Below are positions 8,545 to 16,576 of a stretch of DNA of 64,000 bases, one piece after another. Positions within the stretch are counted from its first letter, which is position 1, and every line of letters starts with the position of its first letter. The notes under the pieces were generated by a model. That model saw only the letters and a program-made list of their open reading frames with translations. It had not been told where the DNA came from and did not search any database. The DNA is from CABZJG01 sp902512685 (lineage in GTDB: Bacteria > Pseudomonadota > Alphaproteobacteria > Rhodobacterales > Rhodobacteraceae): assembly GCA_051201605.1 (NCBI GenBank), contig CP179201.1, positions 558,001 to 622,000 on the forward strand, written 5' to 3'. The translations under genes were made by a program, and so were the position numbers.

Positions 8545-9573
8545 TTATCCCTCGGAGGGGCCTTCGCAGGCGATAATCTGATCCATCGAATAGTCGGTGA
8601 AACCTGGGATGCTGACCGAAACGGGCCATTCGGGATCAAGGTCTGGGTTCTGAGCGCCTGCAATCGTGGCGCGCCCCGCATCCGTGGTATTTTCCCAAAG
8701 GACGGGATCAACAAGAACGGTTTGGTTCTCTGGCGGGTTGCCATCCAGAATATCGACGGCGAGCGCGATGCCCGCACCCCCGACCGAACCTGGGTTTGTC
8801 ACAGCGGCACCAGAGAGGCCGTCGACACTTGCCAGCATGCTGACGAAACCGGCGTTGTCTGCGCCGACGATTGGCACCAATGGTACGCCGGACTCAACGA
8901 AGGCGTCAACGATCACGTTGTCGATGCCGGACGTCCAGACACCATCAAACGGAATGCCCGTGGCAAGGAAATCAAACATCTGTTGCTTGCCTTGGTCCTG
9001 CTGCCAGCCGGTAAAGACCTCGTGCACGACGTTTACGTTAGGGAATTCTTTCATCGCACGTTTGAACCCGTTGTCACGATCGGTGTCTGCAGACACGCCG
9101 GCAATGCCGCGCATGTAAACAATATCACCGGAGCCGCCGACCTGCTCGAAAAGCCACTTGGCGCCAAGATAGGCGTATTCCTCCTGATTGTTGGACAATA
9201 CATAGGCACCTTCGGCCGTCACGCCCGCATCAACGGCGACGACAACGATATCTTGCGCCATTGCGGCATCCAGCGCAGAGTTCAGGGCATCGGGGTTGGA
9301 CGGGTTCAGCACGATTGCGTCGACACCCGCCTCGATCAGATTGTTGATGTCTTCAAGCTGGCCCGCGCTGTCGGTATTGCGGTGGGCCACGATGATATTA
9401 GTGACATGGGGTTCGACAAGCGCCTGCGCACGCATCGCACAGATCATCTGTTCACGCCAGCCGTTGCCTTGAACGGTGTTTGACACGCCAATCGTGTATG
9501 ATGCGTGGCCACCCGCAAATGCGCTGGATACCGTCAGGGCAAGTGCTGCTGTGGTTGCAAAAAGGGTCTTCAT
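8545..9573 (-). CDS. Sugar ABC transporter substrate-binding protein (RbsB/periplasmic-binding type 1)
   Basis: 342 residues. The signal peptide ends near SSAFAGGHA, and the mature protein begins with the typical TIGVSNTVQGNGWREQM. Later segments GVDAIVLNP and GADNAG match the type 1 periplasmic binding fold. It lies 68 bases upstream of its ATPase and 18 bases downstream of the sugar isomerase gene, so enzyme and transporter genes are interleaved in one transcription unit. The ligand cannot be told from the sequence. Confidence 0.92.
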   Translation of the reverse strand: MKTLFATTAALALTVSSAFAGGHASYTIGVSNTVQGNGWREQMICAMRAQALVEPHVTNIIVAHRNTDSAGQLEDINNLIEAGVDAIVLNPSNPDALNSALDAAMAQDIVVVAVDAGVTAEGAYVLSNNQEEYAYLGAKWLFEQVGGSGDIVYMRGIAGVSADTDRDNGFKRAMKEFPNVNVVHEVFTGWQQDQGKQQMFDFLATGIPFDGVWTSGIDNVIVDAFVESGVPLVPIVGADNAGFVSMLASVDGLSGAAVTNPGSVGGAGIALAVDILDGNPPENQTVLVDPVLWENTTDAGRATIAGAQNPDLDPEWPVSVSIPGFTDYSMDQIIACEGPSEG

Positions 9574-9591
9574 GGTCTTCCTCCTCTGGGT

Positions 9592-10506
9592 TTATTTTAT
9601 GAATGGCTTCAGGACGTCCCGAGCCAGCGCGAAGCCGCGCTTTATCTTTTCGTCTGCGCCCTCAAATAGGCGGTCTTCGTGTTCGATGATGATCGGCCCG
9701 TCGTAACCCGAGCGATAGAGCGCAGAAAAGAACGAGTGCCAGTCCACATCACCTAGCCCGCACAAACGCGGGATCTGCCAGCCCATGCCCGCAGACATGG
9801 TGCCATTTTCATACAGCCCGTCACGATCAATCATCACGTCTTTGGCATGAACATGGGCCATGCGCGGGCCAAATTCGTTGATGAACCGCGTCTGATCAAT
9901 GAACTGCCAGATCAGGTGGGACGGGTCAAAGTTCATCCCCACATCTTCGCCCCATTCTTCAAAAATGCGGCGCCAGATTTTCGGGGAATAGGCGATGTTA
10001 TGGCCGCCGGGCCATTCATCGTTGGAAAAGATCATAGGGCAGTTTTCAAAGCACAGGGTCACGCCCGTGTCCTTGGCGTGATTGACGATGGGGGCGAAGA
10101 AATCCTGCGCGCGGGTCCAGTTTTCATCGACGTTGAGCGCACGGTCGCCTCCCAGAAAGGTATTCACCACACCAATGCCCATCGTGCCCGCCGCGGTTAT
10201 GACCTTTTTCAGGTGGCCGATCACTTCGTCGCGGTGATCTGCGTCGGCGTGCAATGGGTTGGGGTAATAGCCTAGGCCACTGATCTCGATTCCGCGGTCG
10301 GCCAAGCCGCCTTTGATGTCGTCGCCTTGGGCCTTGGTCAAACCGTCAACGTCTATGTGGGATGTTCCCGCATAACGGCGCTTCTCGCCGCCAGAGGCCG
10401 GCCAACAAGCCACTTCAAACGCTGAGAACCCGTTTTGTCCGGCCCAGTCAGCTACGTCATTCAACGGCGTATCTTCGAAGGGAGCGGTCAGTAGGCCTAG
10501 TTTCAT
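9592..10506 (-). CDS. Sugar phosphate isomerase/epimerase-like TIM-barrel protein
   Basis: 304 residues from the ATG at 10504-10506 (MKLGLLTAPFE); a longer frame exists but would overlap the upstream gene. The metal-binding set of the xylose-isomerase-like family is visible: LCFENCP (Glu), NFDPSHL (Asp and His), HVHAKD (His) and IIIEHED (Glu). In catabolic clusters with Gfo/Idh/MocA enzymes, such proteins isomerise keto-sugars or act as beta-eliminases on 3-keto-glycosides, as in levoglucosan operons. That role here is inference. The start overlaps the preceding dehydrogenase stop by one base. Confidence 0.88.
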   Translation of the reverse strand: MKLGLLTAPFEDTPLNDVADWAGQNGFSAFEVACWPASGGEKRRYAGTSHIDVDGLTKAQGDDIKGGLADRGIEISGLGYYPNPLHADADHRDEVIGHLKKVITAAGTMGIGVVNTFLGGDRALNVDENWTRAQDFFAPIVNHAKDTGVTLCFENCPMIFSNDEWPGGHNIAYSPKIWRRIFEEWGEDVGMNFDPSHLIWQFIDQTRFINEFGPRMAHVHAKDVMIDRDGLYENGTMSAGMGWQIPRLCGLGDVDWHSFFSALYRSGYDGPIIIEHEDRLFEGADEKIKRGFALARDVLKPFIK

Positions 10507-11672
10507 CAGAGGTTTCCTTCTATTTCTTTCAGTGTGACCCAGCGTTCTTCCTTGGCGGAAAGTAGCACGGCGTCGCAAAACAGCATTTCATCGTGGCCAT
10601 CTGCGAAAGTCGCCCAAGTCGCACTTTCGTTGCGTGTGCCGTTTGCAATGTCGGCGTAAACAGCGTTGAAAAACGCGAAAAAGCTGTCGCCAAACCCTTC
10701 GACATGACCGGGGGGCAGTGTGGCGGCGGCGGTTCCTGTGGGGTTCATCAGGGTGAAATCCCGCATTAGGGTTTCATTGGCTCTCTCACGGTGCCCGACG
10801 AACAAATGCTCCGGCGTTTCGCTGTCCCAAGCGATAGAGGCCTTTGCTCCAGCCACGTCCCACGTCAGAGAATTTTTGCGCCCACGGTTGATCTGGCTGG
10901 TGGACATCACGCCGCGGGCGCCATCGCCGTAGCGGATCAGGATCATGGAGGCATCATCAGTATCAACAGCAAAAGGTTTAGTGCCTCCCTGCGCGGTTGA
11001 GAAGGTTTCAACCGAGTCGCTGGGTTTTTGGCGTTCAGGGAGGAAGGTGATCAGCTCAGCCATTACGGCCTCGGGCTTCAATCCGGTCACAAAACTTGTC
11101 AGATCGACCCAATGGGTGCCGATGTCACCGACGCTGCGTAAGGCACCGCATTTGTCGGCCTCAAGCCGCCAATTCCAATCCGTCGTCTCTGCCAGCCAAT
11201 CCTGATGATAATGTCCCGTAATAAATCTTGGCATGCCAACATCGCCGGCCTGCACCATACCATGAGCCTGCTGGTTCAGCGGATAGAACCGGATGTTGTA
11301 GCAGACCGCGCAAACCTTGCCGGAGCGTTCTGCAAGCCGAACCATTTCAGCACTTTGGGCGGAGGTCACCGCCAACGGCTTTTCGCAGATGACGTGCTTT
11401 CCGGCGGCCAGAATGGCCTTTACCTGCTCAAAATGGGCATGGTTGGGGGTGGTGACGTGAACGACATCAACCGCATCATCGGCCAAGATATCGTCCAGCG
11501 TATCATAGGCATGAAGCACACCGTGGGCTGCGGCGCCCGCCATGCCCCGTTCAGGAGATGACCCAAGCATCCCGCGCACCTGCACGCCAGCGCGGCGCAA
11601 CATCTGGGCATGAACGCCGCCAATGAAACCCGTGCCGAGAATTGCTGCGGTAAAACCTGAGATGTCAGACAA
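10506..11672 (-). CDS. Gfo/Idh/MocA family oxidoreductase (4 of 4)
   Basis: About 388 residues. The Rossmann motif is GTGFIGG near residue 12, EKPLA near 95, and GDIGTHWVD carries the catalytic Asp/His pair. I favour a TTG start at 11670-11672: it is seven bases after a G-rich ribosome-binding stretch and overlaps the SDR stop. An ATG at 11685-11687 would add five residues but lacks a site. It is longer than the other three dehydrogenases and is placed early in the operon, next to the isomerase, so it may perform the first oxidation. Confidence 0.88.
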   Translation of the reverse strand: MSDISGFTAAILGTGFIGGVHAQMLRRAGVQVRGMLGSSPERGMAGAAAHGVLHAYDTLDDILADDAVDVVHVTTPNHAHFEQVKAILAAGKHVICEKPLAVTSAQSAEMVRLAERSGKVCAVCYNIRFYPLNQQAHGMVQAGDVGMPRFITGHYHQDWLAETTDWNWRLEADKCGALRSVGDIGTHWVDLTSFVTGLKPEAVMAELITFLPERQKPSDSVETFSTAQGGTKPFAVDTDDASMILIRYGDGARGVMSTSQINRGRKNSLTWDVAGAKASIAWDSETPEHLFVGHRERANETLMRDFTLMNPTGTAAATLPPGHVEGFGDSFFAFFNAVYADIANGTRNESATWATFADGHDEMLFCDAVLLSAKEERWVTLKEIEGNL

Positions 11673-12399
11673 CGCTATACCCCCCATCAACGGGGATAGT
11701 TGCCCCTGTCATGAACGCGCTTTGATCGGAGGCAAGGAACATCACCGCCCCCGCGATATCTTGGGTCTGCCCCCACCGCTTCAATGGTGTCCGAGCTTCA
11801 ATCATGGCTGTGAATGCTGCATCTTCTCGGGCACGGGCGCTTTGTTCAGTGACGATAAAGCCGGGGGCGACTGCGTTGACACGAATGCCATCGGGCGCCC
11901 AAGCGATAGCGAGCGACTTGGTTAGTTGTTCAATTCCTGCCTTGGAAGCACCATAGGCCGGATTTTGCGGCGATCCGAAACGCGCATACATGGACGCCAC
12001 ATTGATCATGCGCCCGCCGTTTTTCATAGCGTCGTGCAGCGCCTCTGCACAGCGAAATGACCCTGTCAGGTTGACGTCCAGAACATGAGAGAAGAAGTCC
12101 GGCGCATGTTCTTCACCGCGTTTGGTGATGGCTGCGCAATTGACCAAAACATCGCAGGGCCGACCGCTGGCAAAGGAGCGAACGGCAACGGTATCGGTGA
12201 CATCGAGCTGGAAGTAGTCCAAGGAGGTACCCAAAGCTTCAACTTCAACGCCGGTGATCGTCACATCGGCACCGGACGCAGCAAAAGTGTCGGCAATCGC
12301 GGAGCCAATGCCACCCCGGCTTGCCCCGATGACGATCACGGATGTGTCCGCGAAATCATAGGCAAATTGAGCAGTCTTATGGAACTTGGCGTTGTTCAC
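11665..12399 (-). CDS. SDR family NAD(P)-dependent oxidoreductase
   Basis: 244 residues, classical short-chain dehydrogenase. The cofactor loop is GASRGGIG near residue 25. The NNAG equivalent reads VNCAA, followed by an active-site pattern with serine in NVASMYA and YGASK (Tyr and Lys), and the tail IPVDGG. It is the first gene of the leftward operon, directly downstream of the two-operator region facing the LacI gene. It probably oxidises a sugar alcohol or lactol in the same pathway. Confidence 0.92.
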   Translation of the reverse strand: MNNAKFHKTAQFAYDFADTSVIVIGASRGGIGSAIADTFAASGADVTITGVEVEALGTSLDYFQLDVTDTVAVRSFASGRPCDVLVNCAAITKRGEEHAPDFFSHVLDVNLTGSFRCAEALHDAMKNGGRMINVASMYARFGSPQNPAYGASKAGIEQLTKSLAIAWAPDGIRVNAVAPGFIVTEQSARAREDAAFTAMIEARTPLKRWGQTQDIAGAVMFLASDQSAFMTGATIPVDGGYSVV

Positions 12400-12432
12400 T
12401 CATTCCCCTCTGACGCCACTTTCTTGGCGCCA

Positions 12433-12446
12433 TACAATCGATAACA
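12433..12446. promoter_or_regulatory. LacI-type operator 1
   Basis: TACAATCGATAACA, which on the opposite strand reads TGTTATCGATTGTA. It matches operator 2 (TGTAATCGATTGCA) at 12 of 14 positions and has the central CG typical of LacI-family sites. It lies 34 bases upstream of the leftward SDR start. Confidence 0.65.
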
Positions 12447-12473
12447 TCTTCAATTGAGGACATTGCTAAATTA

Positions 12474-12487
12474 TGTAATCGATTGCA
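12474..12487. promoter_or_regulatory. LacI-type operator 2
   Basis: TGTAATCGATTGCA, a near-perfect palindrome centred on ATCGAT. Its centre is 41 bp from the centre of operator 1, close to four helical turns, so both sites face the same side of the DNA. It sits between the divergent SDR operon and the LacI gene and could control both. Confidence 0.65.
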
Positions 12488-12548
12488 TGCTGGACTTCAA
12501 ACCTGATTCGAGTCAAGTGACGATTTCACTATTCAGCGGAGCAAGCCG

Positions 12549-13556
12549 ATTAACAAACCCGCCACCATTCAAGATGTTGCCCGTGCAGCCCGCGTGTCCA
12601 CCGCGACGGTTAGCCGTGCGCTGTCGCGCCCCGAACGCGTGTCCGAGGCGACTCGCAAAGCGGTTGAGGATGCCGTGCGGGCCACTGGATTTCGCTTGAA
12701 TCGGGCTGCGCAAAACCTGCGCATGCAGAGGGCCGGGGCGGTGTTGGCGATGGTGCACAACATTGGCAAACCGTTCAACTCCGAGATTCTTGCAGGATTG
12801 GCTGAAGGGTTCCATGGCACTGATTATGCTCTGCTTTTGACCGATACAGAGGATAATCCGCTGGTTGATGACGCTTTGGCGAACTATTTTCGTGACGGGC
12901 GAATCGACGGCGCGATATCTTTGGATGGGTCTCTGTCGCGAGAAGCGCTGGATCAATGCAAAGCACGCGGCGTCGACAAGCGTATCGTGTTCCTGTGCGA
13001 ATGGGTCGAGGGGGCGGATTTTCCCGCCATTGTGGTAGACAACGCCAACGGTGCACGGCTTGCTGTGCAGCATCTACACGCGCTTGGGCACCGCCGCATC
13101 GCCTATGTCGAGGGGCCGCCTTGCAATGTGCTGACCCTGTCGCGCAAGCGCGGGCTGGAAGAAGAGTGTTCCAAGTTTGGACTGGAACCTCCCGTCATTT
13201 TCCCAGGTGATTTCTCGATTGAGTCGGGTCAGGCGGCGGCCCGCAGTTTGCTTTGCACTGATCCACGTCCTTCAGCGGTATTTTGTTCGTCTGATACGGC
13301 GGCTATTGGGGTGATCACAGGGTTACGCGAAGGCGGACTGAGCGTCCCGCAGGATGTGTCGGTCATCGGGTTCGATGATATTGAGATGGCTGCATTCTAT
13401 GATCCTGCTCTGACAACGATCCGACAAGAAAGGCGCTTGCTTGGGCGACGTGCGGCGGAGCTACTTGTGGCTCGACTGGGAGGGCATGAAACGAAGGGCG
13501 AGGTGGTCCCCGTGACACTGGTGGAACGAGGAACGACTGGCCCGGCGCCGGCTTAG
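12549..13556 (+). CDS. LacI-family transcriptional regulator, apparent ATT start
   Basis: 335 residues if started at the ATT at 12549. The protein then begins (M)NKPATIQDVARAARVSTATV, which is exactly where LacI proteins begin. No ATG, GTG or TTG occurs in frame between the upstream stop (TGA at 12504-12506) and GTG 12594, and starting at that GTG would delete the first helix of the HTH. A purine-rich AGCGGAG precedes the ATT at suitable spacing. The C-terminal sugar-binding domain is complete (HLHALGHRRIAYVEG, VIGFDDIEMA). It is divergent from the SDR/dehydrogenase/ABC operon and is its likely repressor. The ATT could be a true rare start, a mutated ATG or a sequence error. Confidence 0.85.
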   Translation: MNKPATIQDVARAARVSTATVSRALSRPERVSEATRKAVEDAVRATGFRLNRAAQNLRMQRAGAVLAMVHNIGKPFNSEILAGLAEGFHGTDYALLLTDTEDNPLVDDALANYFRDGRIDGAISLDGSLSREALDQCKARGVDKRIVFLCEWVEGADFPAIVVDNANGARLAVQHLHALGHRRIAYVEGPPCNVLTLSRKRGLEEECSKFGLEPPVIFPGDFSIESGQAAARSLLCTDPRPSAVFCSSDTAAIGVITGLREGGLSVPQDVSVIGFDDIEMAAFYDPALTTIRQERRLLGRRAAELLVARLGGHETKGEVVPVTLVERGTTGPAPA

Positions 13557-14302
13557 GGCGCACCGACGATTTTTTGTTCAAGGTCAATCGCCGCCCCCGT
13601 CAATGGCGCTGAAGCGTCTGACAGTAGATAGGCCGTAAGCCGTGCCGCATCATCTGCACTGACGAAGCGCCCCAAGGGCAAATCTGCGCTTTGTTCAGCC
13701 AGCCAACCAGTACCTTTTCCAAGCGTCACGTCATGTAAATGACGTTCCGTTTCGGTATCCACCCAACCCAAATTGATGCCGTTCACGCGAATATGGTCTC
13801 TCATATGGGCCTGAGCGGCGTTCTTTGTGAGTGTTTGCAACGCACCTTTGCTGGCGGCATAGACTGTCAGATCACTGGCGCCACAGTGGGCGTTGATGCT
13901 TAGGATGTTCACGATGGTACCCGCAGCAGACCGCCCCCGCATATCGGCAATCGCCCCCGACATGAGTTGATAGGGCGCCCGCGCATTGACCGCGAACAGG
14001 TGGTCAAACAGGGACGGATCGGGGGTAAGAAAACTGCCTCGAGTTGTTAGCCCCGCCGCATTCACCAAACCATCAATCCTTCCAAAACGTTCTAGCGCTG
14101 CAGCTATGATCCGTGGCGAGGCGTTTGGGTCTGACAAGTCGGCGGGGATCGTTTCGACCGGACAGGAGAGATCGGCAGACATGTCGGCAAGGTCGGTCCG
14201 TATCAGCGCTTCGGCAGAGTACGACAGGTGCTCTGCAATCGTGGCACCAATGCCCCGCGCTGCGCCGGTCACAAGAATGACTTTTCCTTCAAGCGAACTC
14301 AT
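13553..14302 (-). CDS. SDR family oxidoreductase
   Basis: 249 residues from the ATG at 14300-14302 (MSSLEGKVILV). The cofactor loop is TGAARGIG, then VNAAG, a serine in NILSINAHCG and YAASK. The tail ITGG/VDGG is altered to APLTGAAIDLE, as seen in non-canonical members. It overlaps the stop of the second LacI gene by four bases, so regulator and enzyme are co-transcribed leftward. Its 3' end overlaps the convergent first LacI gene by four bases. Confidence 0.9.
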   Translation of the reverse strand: MSSLEGKVILVTGAARGIGATIAEHLSYSAEALIRTDLADMSADLSCPVETIPADLSDPNASPRIIAAALERFGRIDGLVNAAGLTTRGSFLTPDPSLFDHLFAVNARAPYQLMSGAIADMRGRSAAGTIVNILSINAHCGASDLTVYAASKGALQTLTKNAAQAHMRDHIRVNGINLGWVDTETERHLHDVTLGKGTGWLAEQSADLPLGRFVSADDAARLTAYLLSDASAPLTGAAIDLEQKIVGAP

Positions 14303-15321
14303 AGTGCGTCCTCCTGTGGTAGATTTTCGAGCAAAATGAGCCTTGGATCGACCTGTTTCAGTCCAAGAGCCACGGGCGAGCCCGCAATTGCGCCGAGCAT
14401 ATATTGCACGGCCTGTTCCCCTACAAGCTGTGCGTTCTGGTCGATAATCGCATCGATCTGTCCGGTTTCCAGCCATTGACGGGACACATCTGTCAGATCA
14501 TGCATCACCACGAAAGGTCGATCCGGCCGCCCTTTCAATGCTTCAATGATCCCGCGTCGCCCAGCGCCAACACAATAGATCGCGGCAAGGTTCGGCGTCT
14601 GGCGCAACTGGGTCGTGACAGCCGACTGCACAGTTGTTGCGTCTTCTTGGGTTTCTACCGTGGGCAAGACTGAAAGGTCTAGATGGGCGTTCAGATGGTT
14701 TACAAACCCGTCTTCCCTTTGTTGATGACCCAGAAATGCCCGACTGCCCGCATAGACAGCTACTGGGCCAGACTGTCCAGCCGCCAAAAGGCGGGTGATC
14801 CGGCCCGCCGTTCGTCCCGCTGCATGATTGTCCACACCGACATAGAACGCTCGAGCGGTTCCCGTCAGATCAGTGACCAATGTCACGACTTGCACCCCAG
14901 CCCCTACGAGAACGTTAAGGGACGTTCGATTCTGGGGCGTGTCGGTGGCAATGACCGCGACGGCCTCGACGTCATCTAGGGCATCAATGGCGTGTTTTAG
15001 ATCTTCGGATGACAAGCTGCGAAGGGGGATGATACGGCACGACGACACCAGCGGGTTTTTTGCGGCCTGCGTGCTGATCGTTTCGGCAACCAGCGCAATA
15101 AATGCGCGATCCAGATGCGGCGCTAGGAGTGCAATCCGAACGGGCCGTGCAGGCATCGGCATTGTCCCAAGCGAAGGAAGGTAGCCCAACCGCTGCGCGG
15201 CTTGCATCACGCGATGACGGTTTAGGGCGCTGACCCCTGCACGGCCATTGAGCGCACGGTCAACCGTCGCTGTCGAAAGCCCAGATCGGGCTGCAATATC
15301 CGTAATCGTTGCACGGGGCAT
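14299..15321 (-). CDS. LacI-family transcriptional regulator (second)
   Basis: About 340 residues from MPRATITDIAARSG; an ATG six codons earlier (15337-15339) is an equal alternative. The N-terminal HTH reads ITDIAARSGLSTATVDRALN and the remainder is the periplasmic-binding-like effector domain. The sequence resembles the group with a type 1 binding domain that responds to sugars or inositols (GAGRRGIIEALK, PFVVMHDLTD). The downstream SDR is translationally coupled. It probably controls the divergent desaturase operon or itself; a short inverted repeat lies just upstream. Confidence 0.88.
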   Translation of the reverse strand: MPRATITDIAARSGLSTATVDRALNGRAGVSALNRHRVMQAAQRLGYLPSLGTMPMPARPVRIALLAPHLDRAFIALVAETISTQAAKNPLVSSCRIIPLRSLSSEDLKHAIDALDDVEAVAVIATDTPQNRTSLNVLVGAGVQVVTLVTDLTGTARAFYVGVDNHAAGRTAGRITRLLAAGQSGPVAVYAGSRAFLGHQQREDGFVNHLNAHLDLSVLPTVETQEDATTVQSAVTTQLRQTPNLAAIYCVGAGRRGIIEALKGRPDRPFVVMHDLTDVSRQWLETGQIDAIIDQNAQLVGEQAVQYMLGAIAGSPVALGLKQVDPRLILLENLPQEDAL

Positions 15322-15341
15322 GGGCGCATCAGACCACATTT

Positions 15342-15356
15342 CTTGAAATAATCAAG
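15342..15356. promoter_or_regulatory. Inverted repeat upstream of second LacI gene
   Basis: CTTGAaataaTCAAG, a perfect five-base inverted repeat with a five-base spacer, in the intergenic space between the second LacI gene and the divergent desaturase gene. Its position suits autoregulation, but it is short and AT-rich and could be chance. Confidence 0.3.
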
Positions 15357-15439
15357 TCGCTGATGTAATCTGATGTGATCGTTGCTTGTCCTGGTGCTGC
15401 AATCTGATAATCTTGGGCGACCTATCCATCGGAGCTCCA

Positions 15440-16576
15440 ATGAGCACTTCGCCAGACCTTACATATTCCGCGCATCAGCCACGCGATTACTCCTTGACAG
15501 GAACCGACACCGAGCGGGCCATCGCGGCGGGTTTGGCCGCGATCAAATGGTATCATAGCGACCTGTCGCGAGAGAATTTCAAGGCATTGATCCAGAAAAA
15601 GGACGCGCCCGCGGTGCGCGACACGGCCATTTGGATTGCTTTGCATGTCATCCTCGCGGCGAGTGGAATTTATTTCTGGGGCAGTTGGATCGCATGGCCA
15701 TTCTGGATTGCCTATGGCGTGGTCTATGGGTCGGCCTGTGATGCCCGTTGGCACGAATGTGGTCATGGCACGGCCTTCAAAACCCGCTGGATGAACAAGG
15801 TGATCTACCAGATTGCCTCATTCCAGATCATGCGCAACCCCGTGCTTTGGAAATGGAGCCATGTGCGCCACCACACCGATACGTTGATCGTGGGGCGCGA
15901 CCCCGAGATTGCATGGATGCAGCCTGTGGGTCTGGTGCTTAAGGCACTGGCTTTTACTGGACTTGTGGACACCTGTGATAGCATGCGGAACCTTGCCCGC
16001 AATGCCGTCGGCCGCTTCAGCGATGACGAATGGGAATATTTGCCCAAAAGCGAAGAAGGCATTGCCATTTTCTGGGCGCGGGTTCATCTGGGTATTTATA
16101 CCCTCGTTTTGGTAGCAGTCTTGGTGATGTTGGTGGCAGGCTATGGCTGGGCTGCGCTGGTTCCTGTGCTTTTGATTGGCGGGCCACGCACCTATGGCTG
16201 CTGGCACTTTGTGATGACGGGACTGTTGCAGCACGGCGGGTTGAGCGAGGATGTCGTAGATCATCGCCTGAATTCCCGCACGGTTTACATGAACCCGATC
16301 AGCCGCTGGATCTACTGGAACATGAACTACCACGTGGAACATCACATGTTCCCGATGGTCCCCTATCACGCGCTGCCCGACCTGCATGACGCGATCAAGG
16401 ATGACCTTCCCGCACCCAACACATCCATTGCCGATGCCTATAAAGAGCTGTTCGGCGCAGTGATGCGCCAACGGTGCGAGCCGGGGTATTTCCTGCGCAA
16501 GGAGTTGCCGGCGACGGCCAAGCCCTATCAGGAATGGCTACACAAAGATGTGCCGAGCGTGGATGACAGCGCATGA
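15440..16576 (+). CDS. Membrane fatty-acid-desaturase-family protein (diiron, three-histidine-box)
   Basis: 378 residues from ATG 15440, preceded by GGAG. The three histidine boxes are HECGHG, HVRHH and HVEHH, in the order and spacing of integral-membrane desaturases/hydroxylases. Two pairs of hydrophobic segments separate them (around WIALHVILAASG and YTLVLVAVLVML). Such enzymes activate O2 at a non-heme diiron centre and need a ferredoxin or rubredoxin donor, none of which is encoded nearby. Its coupling to an aldose-epimerase-like protein and its place among sugar genes are unusual for a lipid desaturase, so the substrate may not be a fatty acid. Confidence 0.85.
   Translation: MSTSPDLTYSAHQPRDYSLTGTDTERAIAAGLAAIKWYHSDLSRENFKALIQKKDAPAVRDTAIWIALHVILAASGIYFWGSWIAWPFWIAYGVVYGSACDARWHECGHGTAFKTRWMNKVIYQIASFQIMRNPVLWKWSHVRHHTDTLIVGRDPEIAWMQPVGLVLKALAFTGLVDTCDSMRNLARNAVGRFSDDEWEYLPKSEEGIAIFWARVHLGIYTLVLVAVLVMLVAGYGWAALVPVLLIGGPRTYGCWHFVMTGLLQHGGLSEDVVDHRLNSRTVYMNPISRWIYWNMNYHVEHHMFPMVPYHALPDLHDAIKDDLPAPNTSIADAYKELFGAVMRQRCEPGYFLRKELPATAKPYQEWLHKDVPSVDDSA

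Noticed and set aside
12513..13073. 186-residue minus-strand open frame opposite the LacI gene
   Set aside because: Antisense to a gene with clear HTH and effector domain; composition is that of a shadow frame.
15818..16471. 217-residue minus-strand open frame opposite the desaturase
   Set aside because: His- and Gln-rich because it mirrors the desaturase histidine boxes; no domain of its own.
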